A DNA stretch of 8,714 bases. It comes from Bdellovibrio sp. (lineage in GTDB: Bacteria > Bdellovibrionota > Bdellovibrionia > Bdellovibrionales > Bdellovibrionaceae). The notes below the pieces were generated by a model. It searched no databases, was not told the origin of the DNA, and was given only the letters and a program-made list of their open reading frames with translations. Where the stretch lies: assembly GCA_003176075.1 (NCBI GenBank), contig PSRN01000222.1, positions 1-8,714 of the forward strand, given 5' to 3'. How positions within the stretch are numbered: the first letter of the stretch is position 1; each line of letters opens with the position of its first letter. A program made the position numbers and the translations under genes. This document shows, piece after piece, positions 5,989-8,714 of the stretch.

Positions 5989-6639
5989 ACGGTAAAGAGT
6001 CAAACATGGGCAGGCCTGATGACGAGATTCGTGGGCGCTCGCTTCCTGCCCAGTGTGATTTTGGTTATTCTCCTGTCCAGCTGTAAATCAAACCAGGGCA
6101 ACTCGTCGAACTTCGTCGTGGCCATGGATTCATCTTTTTACGTGCTTATTGACGCCCCTGACTCGTCGTGTGTTTCCCGCCATAGCGCCACCACCCCGTC
6201 GGCTGATTTGGGCGCACTGTCGACCGATATCGGGGCTTTTAGCGTTGATTGGATTGCCCCTTCCCCCACCGCCAAGTTGAAGATTGTTTACATGAATATT
6301 TATCTCAATGGTCAGGGAAGCTTGAGCACATCGGCTATTCAAGTTGCGGGGTCCGAACTGAACTGCGTTCTGATGAATGACGTCAACACGCCACCTGTTT
6401 TCACCTCCGCCAATTTCACTTTGACCACCGGGGGCACGAGTACCCACACTCCCTACACCGCGAAAAACACTTTGATCATTGGCGGCTTGTCGCCGGTGGA
6501 TTCAACGAAACAGCAGAGCTTCCAGAACCGCGCCTCGGTGATCCTCTATGGAGTCGTTCACGATCCCCCGAATCAGGACATGCCCGTGACCGCGCGGACC
6601 AGCTTCCAGTACCGCTTCGACGGTATTCCGCGAAATTGA
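5986..6639 (+). CDS. Small secreted lipoprotein of unknown function, downstream of pilQ
   Basis: I do not recognise this 217-residue protein. It has a lipoprotein signal: a basic N-terminus, the hydrophobic stretch FLPSVILVILLSS (20-32) and a lipobox LSSC with Cys33, followed by Lys, which would normally direct it to the outer membrane. The mature part is polar, rich in Ser, Thr, Asn and beta-branched residues, with alternating patterns such as KLKIVYMNIYLNG that suggest a beta-sandwich. Two further cysteines (62 and 127) could form a disulfide. ATG at 5986 overlaps a TAA stop of the repeat and has GGAG at 5977-5980. GTG at 5950 would also have GGAG (5940-5943), and ATG at 6019 would give a standard 22-residue signal to the cysteine. 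It lies 70 bp after pilQ with no visible terminator, so it may belong to the pil operon. Confidence 0.8.
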   Translation: MTVKSQTWAGLMTRFVGARFLPSVILVILLSSCKSNQGNSSNFVVAMDSSFYVLIDAPDSSCVSRHSATTPSADLGALSTDIGAFSVDWIAPSPTAKLKIVYMNIYLNGQGSLSTSAIQVAGSELNCVLMNDVNTPPVFTSANFTLTTGGTSTHTPYTAKNTLIIGGLSPVDSTKQQSFQNRASVILYGVVHDPPNQDMPVTARTSFQYRFDGIPRN

Positions 6640-6937
6640 GCATTCCGCATGATTGAATGTCGGCGAGTTGATCGGGGTTAATCTTACAGACAGCAGGGTG
6701 AGGAACTGGCCCAAAAAAAACTGACTGACGACTTGGTCGAGATCGTTCGTTCCCTTCGTATTGAATCACTGTTAAATCGCACTGGGAGGCTTGGCGGCAA
6801 TTAACCTGTCTCCCCCGCCCATACTGACCGTCCTCATTGCGCGATCTCGCTGAACGGTCCGACGGCGGGATGATCAAGCTTAGGAAGAGGGCGCCTTACT
6901 TGACGAATTCACTCGCGCCTCTTAAATCTTGACTCCT
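6640..6937. other. Non-coding gap between the lipoprotein gene and rarA
   Basis: No convincing reading frame lies here on either strand. It contains an A8 run (6713-6720), a weak inverted repeat CATTC/GAATG (6641-6659) just after the lipoprotein stop without a T tract, and a longer-range inverted repeat GACCGT (6826-6831) and ACGGTC (6854-6859) separated by 22 bp. None of these is a clear terminator. A candidate promoter for rarA is at the right end. The pil transcription unit must end in or before this gap, but the site cannot be placed. Confidence 0.6.
6900..6927 (+). promoter_or_regulatory. Candidate rarA promoter close to the start codon
   Basis: TTGACG (6900-6905) is one base off the -35 consensus, and TTAAAT (6922-6927), 16 bp downstream, matches the -10 consensus at four of six positions. 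Transcription would begin near 6934, only a few bases before the ATG at 6938. This fits the absence of a Shine-Dalgarno motif for rarA, but the -10 match is modest and no other evidence supports it. Confidence 0.4.
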
Positions 6938-8203
6938 ATGGATCATCTTCCCCTGATGGCGTACAAAAGCAAAGAATCCTCGCCCTGGGCGGAGCGCATC
7001 CGACCCACCCGGTGGGAGGACTTCTTGGGTCAGGACGCGGCCAAGAAGCTGGTCTGTGAACTGGCGGCGAGCGGCAACATACCCCATTTATTGCTCTATG
7101 GTCCTCCCGGGACGGGCAAGACCACTCTTTCGCGCCTGTTGCGGTCGATGGTGCCGGGCCTATGGTTTGAGGCGCACGGGGCGGATTTTTCCGCCGCGCA
7201 AATGCGGGATATTGTCAAAGAGGCGAACACCCATCGCGCCATCACGCAAGAGAAATGCTTTCTGGTGATCGACGAGATCCACCGCTTGAGTCGGGCCCAG
7301 CAGGACCATCTACTGGATCCCTTGGAAACGGGAACGGTGATCTTGATCGGTACGACAACCGAGAATCCCTACGTTGCGATGAACAAGGCGGTCCTCAGCC
7401 GGGTTCGCGTCTTACAGCTTCACCCCCACACCCCTGAAACCCTGAAGCAACTCCTCCATCGAAGCGTTGAAGCGATGATGAACGGTCAGTCCATTGATGA
7501 AGTCATGACTGCAGAACTGCAGGAAGAGCTTTTGCGCAGTTGTGAGGGCGATGCGCGCAGGCTGATCGCCAATCTTCAGGATCTCTCTTCAATTCGCCAG
7601 ATGCGCGGCGGGGTCCTTGAACTTAAGGATTTTGTCGAACTGCGGGGAGAATCGGCCTCCCGCGCTCTTTCCGAAGACCAGCACTACGACATCCTATCGG
7701 CCTTTATCAAATCGATACGCGGGAGTGACCCGGACGCGGCCCTGCTGTGGATGGCTCACCTGATTCGGGGTGGGATGGATCCCCGCATGATCGCCCGGCG
7801 AATGGTGATCTCGGCCGCGGAAGACATCGGCAACGCCGACCCGCGAGCCTTGGGCGTCGCCATTGATGCCGCGCACGCCGTGGACTTGGTCGGCCTTCCA
7901 GAGGTCGGCATTGTTCTTTCCCAGGTGGTGATTTACCTTTGTTGTTCGCCAAAATCGAACTCGGCCTACAGTGCCTATCAACGGGCCCTGGCGATCGTTG
8001 ATCGGCAAGGCCTGTCCGCCGTTCCCCATCACCTGACCGCCAAAGGGCGAAAGGACTATCAGTCGCCCCATCTTTCGCGGACTGGTTTTTTGGAGCAGAT
8101 CTACCGGCCCTCCGGTGAACCGATCTATGTTCCAACCCAGCGTGGGTTTGAAACAAAGCTTGTCGAATACTTGGAATGGATGAAGGGACAAAATCGCAAA
8201 TAA
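6938..8203 (+). CDS. rarA: Replication-associated recombination protein RarA (MgsA), AAA+ ATPase
   Basis: RarA acts in the cytoplasm at stalled replication forks and interacts in relatives with SSB and the recombination machinery. The 421-residue product contains Walker A GPPGTGKTT (residues 55-63, Lys61), Walker B VIDEIH (Asp112, Glu113), the sensor-1 region GTTTENP (138-144), and the sensor-2 region GDARR (204-208). The C-terminal half has the family's SIRGSDPDAALLWMAHLI, AAEDIGNADPRALGVAIDA and CCSPKSNSAY segments and ends with the conserved YVPTQRGFE motif. Length agrees with family members. ATG at 6938 is the chosen start; ATG at 6956 and TTG at 6929 are in frame. None has a visible Shine-Dalgarno sequence. 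The gene shares no function with the pil genes and appears to be its own unit. Its stop codon lies in a copy of the downstream AT-rich repeat motif. Confidence 0.95.
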   Translation: MDHLPLMAYKSKESSPWAERIRPTRWEDFLGQDAAKKLVCELAASGNIPHLLLYGPPGTGKTTLSRLLRSMVPGLWFEAHGADFSAAQMRDIVKEANTHRAITQEKCFLVIDEIHRLSRAQQDHLLDPLETGTVILIGTTTENPYVAMNKAVLSRVRVLQLHPHTPETLKQLLHRSVEAMMNGQSIDEVMTAELQEELLRSCEGDARRLIANLQDLSSIRQMRGGVLELKDFVELRGESASRALSEDQHYDILSAFIKSIRGSDPDAALLWMAHLIRGGMDPRMIARRMVISAAEDIGNADPRALGVAIDAAHAVDLVGLPEVGIVLSQVVIYLCCSPKSNSAYSAYQRALAIVDRQGLSAVPHHLTAKGRKDYQSPHLSRTGFLEQIYRPSGEPIYVPTQRGFETKLVEYLEWMKGQNRK

Positions 8204-8205
8204 AG

Positions 8206-8262
8206 AGATATCAAATAACAAGATATCAAAGAACAAAATATTGAAGGACAAAATCAAATAAT
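8206..8262. repeat. 15-bp AT-rich tandem repeat between convergent genes
   Basis: Units AGATATCAAATAACA (8206-8220), AGATATCAAAGAACA (8221-8235) and AAATATTGAAGGACA (8236-8250) are exactly 15 bp each, followed by a shorter partial unit to about 8262. The end of rarA (8182-8203, GAAGGGACA then AAATCGCAAATAA) resembles 8243-8261 (GAAGGACA then AAATCAAATAA), so the array may have grown from, or into, the rarA terminus. The two GATATC sites could pair as a weak 6-bp stem. The array fills the whole gap between the stops of rarA and the cupin gene and is very AT-rich compared with its surroundings. Confidence 0.8.
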
Positions 8263-8559
8263 TTTCTGGGCGCAAAGACAATGGCAGGATTCTTCGCTTT
8301 GGCAAATATGGGAGTGTTTCGTATTGGCCGGCACCTCGATGCGGTCGCCTTCGCGAAGCAAGACCTGGTTGCCGGCGACATTGAAAAGCATCTCACCTTG
8401 TAACAGGACCCGCACTTCCGTGAAGGGATGGCGGTGGTCCGAAATCTTTTGCTTGGGCTCGAATCGTTCCTCAAAAGGCTCCAGTCCTTCGAGTTCGAGG
8501 AGCGTTTTTATCTGCTGGGGCGTGGGCCTGATCGGCGCCATCCATCGAGTGATGATCAT
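8254..8559 (-). CDS. Small single-domain cupin protein
   Basis: The 101-residue product is a cupin beta-barrel, a family of metal-binding enzymes and sensors. Motif 1 is DHRHPFTEVRVLLQG, giving candidate metal ligands His42, His44 and Glu48. Motif 2 is GDRIEVPANTKHSH, giving His82. With all four ligands present a bound metal is likely, but the substrate cannot be named. The N-terminal 30 residues are a helical extension. The C-terminal end holds four cysteines (86, 92, 94, 96) around SCHCLC, unusual for such a short cupin. The start ATG at 8557-8559 has only weak purine-rich sequence upstream (AGG about 9 nt away). The gene converges on rarA, and its TGA stop falls in the 15-bp repeat array. 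Confidence 0.85.
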   Translation of the reverse strand: MIITRWMAPIRPTPQQIKTLLELEGLEPFEERFEPKQKISDHRHPFTEVRVLLQGEMLFNVAGNQVLLREGDRIEVPANTKHSHICQSEESCHCLCAQKII

Positions 8560-8598
8560 ACCCTTTCAACCTATTCGATATCGACTGGAGAGTCCACC

Positions 8599-8714
8599 GT
8601 GGAGTGTTCCAAAAAGAGAGGCCATCACGCAATAGTGGCGGACGACAAGGCAACGAAGGCGGACCTTGGGGCTGCAGTGACGGACCATCAGGCGGCAGAG
8701 GAGGAGGATCAGGC
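8599..8714 (+). CDS. Possible 5' end of an unidentified gene, cut by the window edge
   Basis: From GTG at 8599 a plus-strand frame stays open to the window end (38 full codons), with GGAG at 8587-8590, 8 nt upstream. The product is polar and acidic toward its end (for example ADDKATKADLGAAV, then HQAAEEEDQ) and looks helical. A second GTG at 8635 is in frame. Another plus frame from 8637 is also open and Gly-rich, and a minus frame is open and Pro-rich, so the coding assignment is uncertain. If real, it would be divergent from the cupin gene with about 40 bp between the starts. The function is unknown. Confidence 0.22.
   Translation, partial: MECSKKRGHHAIVADDKATKADLGAAVTDHQAAEEEDQ
8637..8714. 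repeat. Weak 21-nt periodicity at the right edge
   Basis: The anchor G(G/A)CGGAC recurs at 8637, 8658 and 8679, exactly 21 nt apart, with a degraded GGAGGA at 8700. Bases between anchors are only loosely similar. A 21-nt period equals seven codons, so it could reflect a repetitive protein in one of the open frames. Confidence 0.4.

Noticed and set aside
6713..6720. A8 run as the T tract of a minus-strand terminator
   Set aside because: The only nearby stem (CGAC/GTCG) is four base pairs and eight bases away, and no minus-strand gene upstream needs termination.
6826..6859. Inverted repeat GACCGT with 22-bp spacer and ACGGTC as an operator or terminator
   Set aside because: Six base pairs with a long spacer are expected by chance in a GC-rich region, and no T tract or further symmetry supports it.
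6476..6877. Minus-strand frame reaching from the lipoprotein gene into the intergenic gap
   Set aside because: The product is Arg/Ser-rich without a domain or signal, and more than a third of it overlaps a better-supported gene.
7694..8305. Minus-strand frame with a repeated LFDI-like hydrophobic pattern near its start
   Set aside because: The hydrophobic pattern comes from the 15-bp repeat read as five codons; the rest is antisense to rarA.

Overview
The window is GC-rich bacterial DNA, densely coding and mostly on the plus strand. Its core is an intact pilMNOPQ operon (216-5915), the alignment and secretin module of a type IVa pilus machine. The gene order, the sequence character of PilM and the long Pro/Ala-rich stretches in PilP and PilQ suggest a Gram-negative of the former delta-proteobacteria. 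PilM in particular reads like its Bdellovibrio counterpart from memory, so Bdellovibrionota or a relative is the best guess; this is an inference, and no ribosomal marker is present.

Layout: positions 1-107 hold no gene that can be identified. A strong sigma70-type promoter (TTGACA, 17 bp, AATAAT; 108-136) is followed by a leader made almost entirely of two tandem 28-bp hairpin-forming units (146-201), then pilM, pilN, pilO and pilP, joined by ATGA-type stop/start overlaps. A 30-bp gap with its own ribosome binding site leads to pilQ. PilM (cytoplasmic actin-like protein) binds the N-terminus of PilN; PilN and PilO form the inner-membrane periplasmic scaffold; PilP links them to the PilQ secretin in the outer membrane. 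The retraction and extension ATPases, platform protein and pilins are not in the window.

The end of pilQ is repeated twice more in the following 70 bp, each copy carrying a GGAG ribosome-binding-like motif and a stop codon. The third copy provides the likely ribosome binding site of an unrecognised small lipoprotein (5986-6639). A 298-bp non-coding stretch follows, then rarA (6938-8203), an AAA+ replication-fork maintenance ATPase unrelated to pili, with no visible Shine-Dalgarno and a candidate promoter almost on top of its start. A 15-bp AT-rich tandem repeat separates rarA from a convergent small cupin gene (8254-8559, minus strand). The last 155 bases hold at most the start of an unidentified gene.

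Main points for a second look: PilQ carries a lipobox-like signal while PilP has no cysteine at all, the reverse of the usual arrangement; the hairpin-repeat leader of the pil operon; the triplicated pilQ terminus; the unknown lipoprotein attached to the operon; and the 15-bp repeat between rarA and the cupin gene. No CRISPR array, tRNA, rRNA, insertion sequence or defence system was seen.
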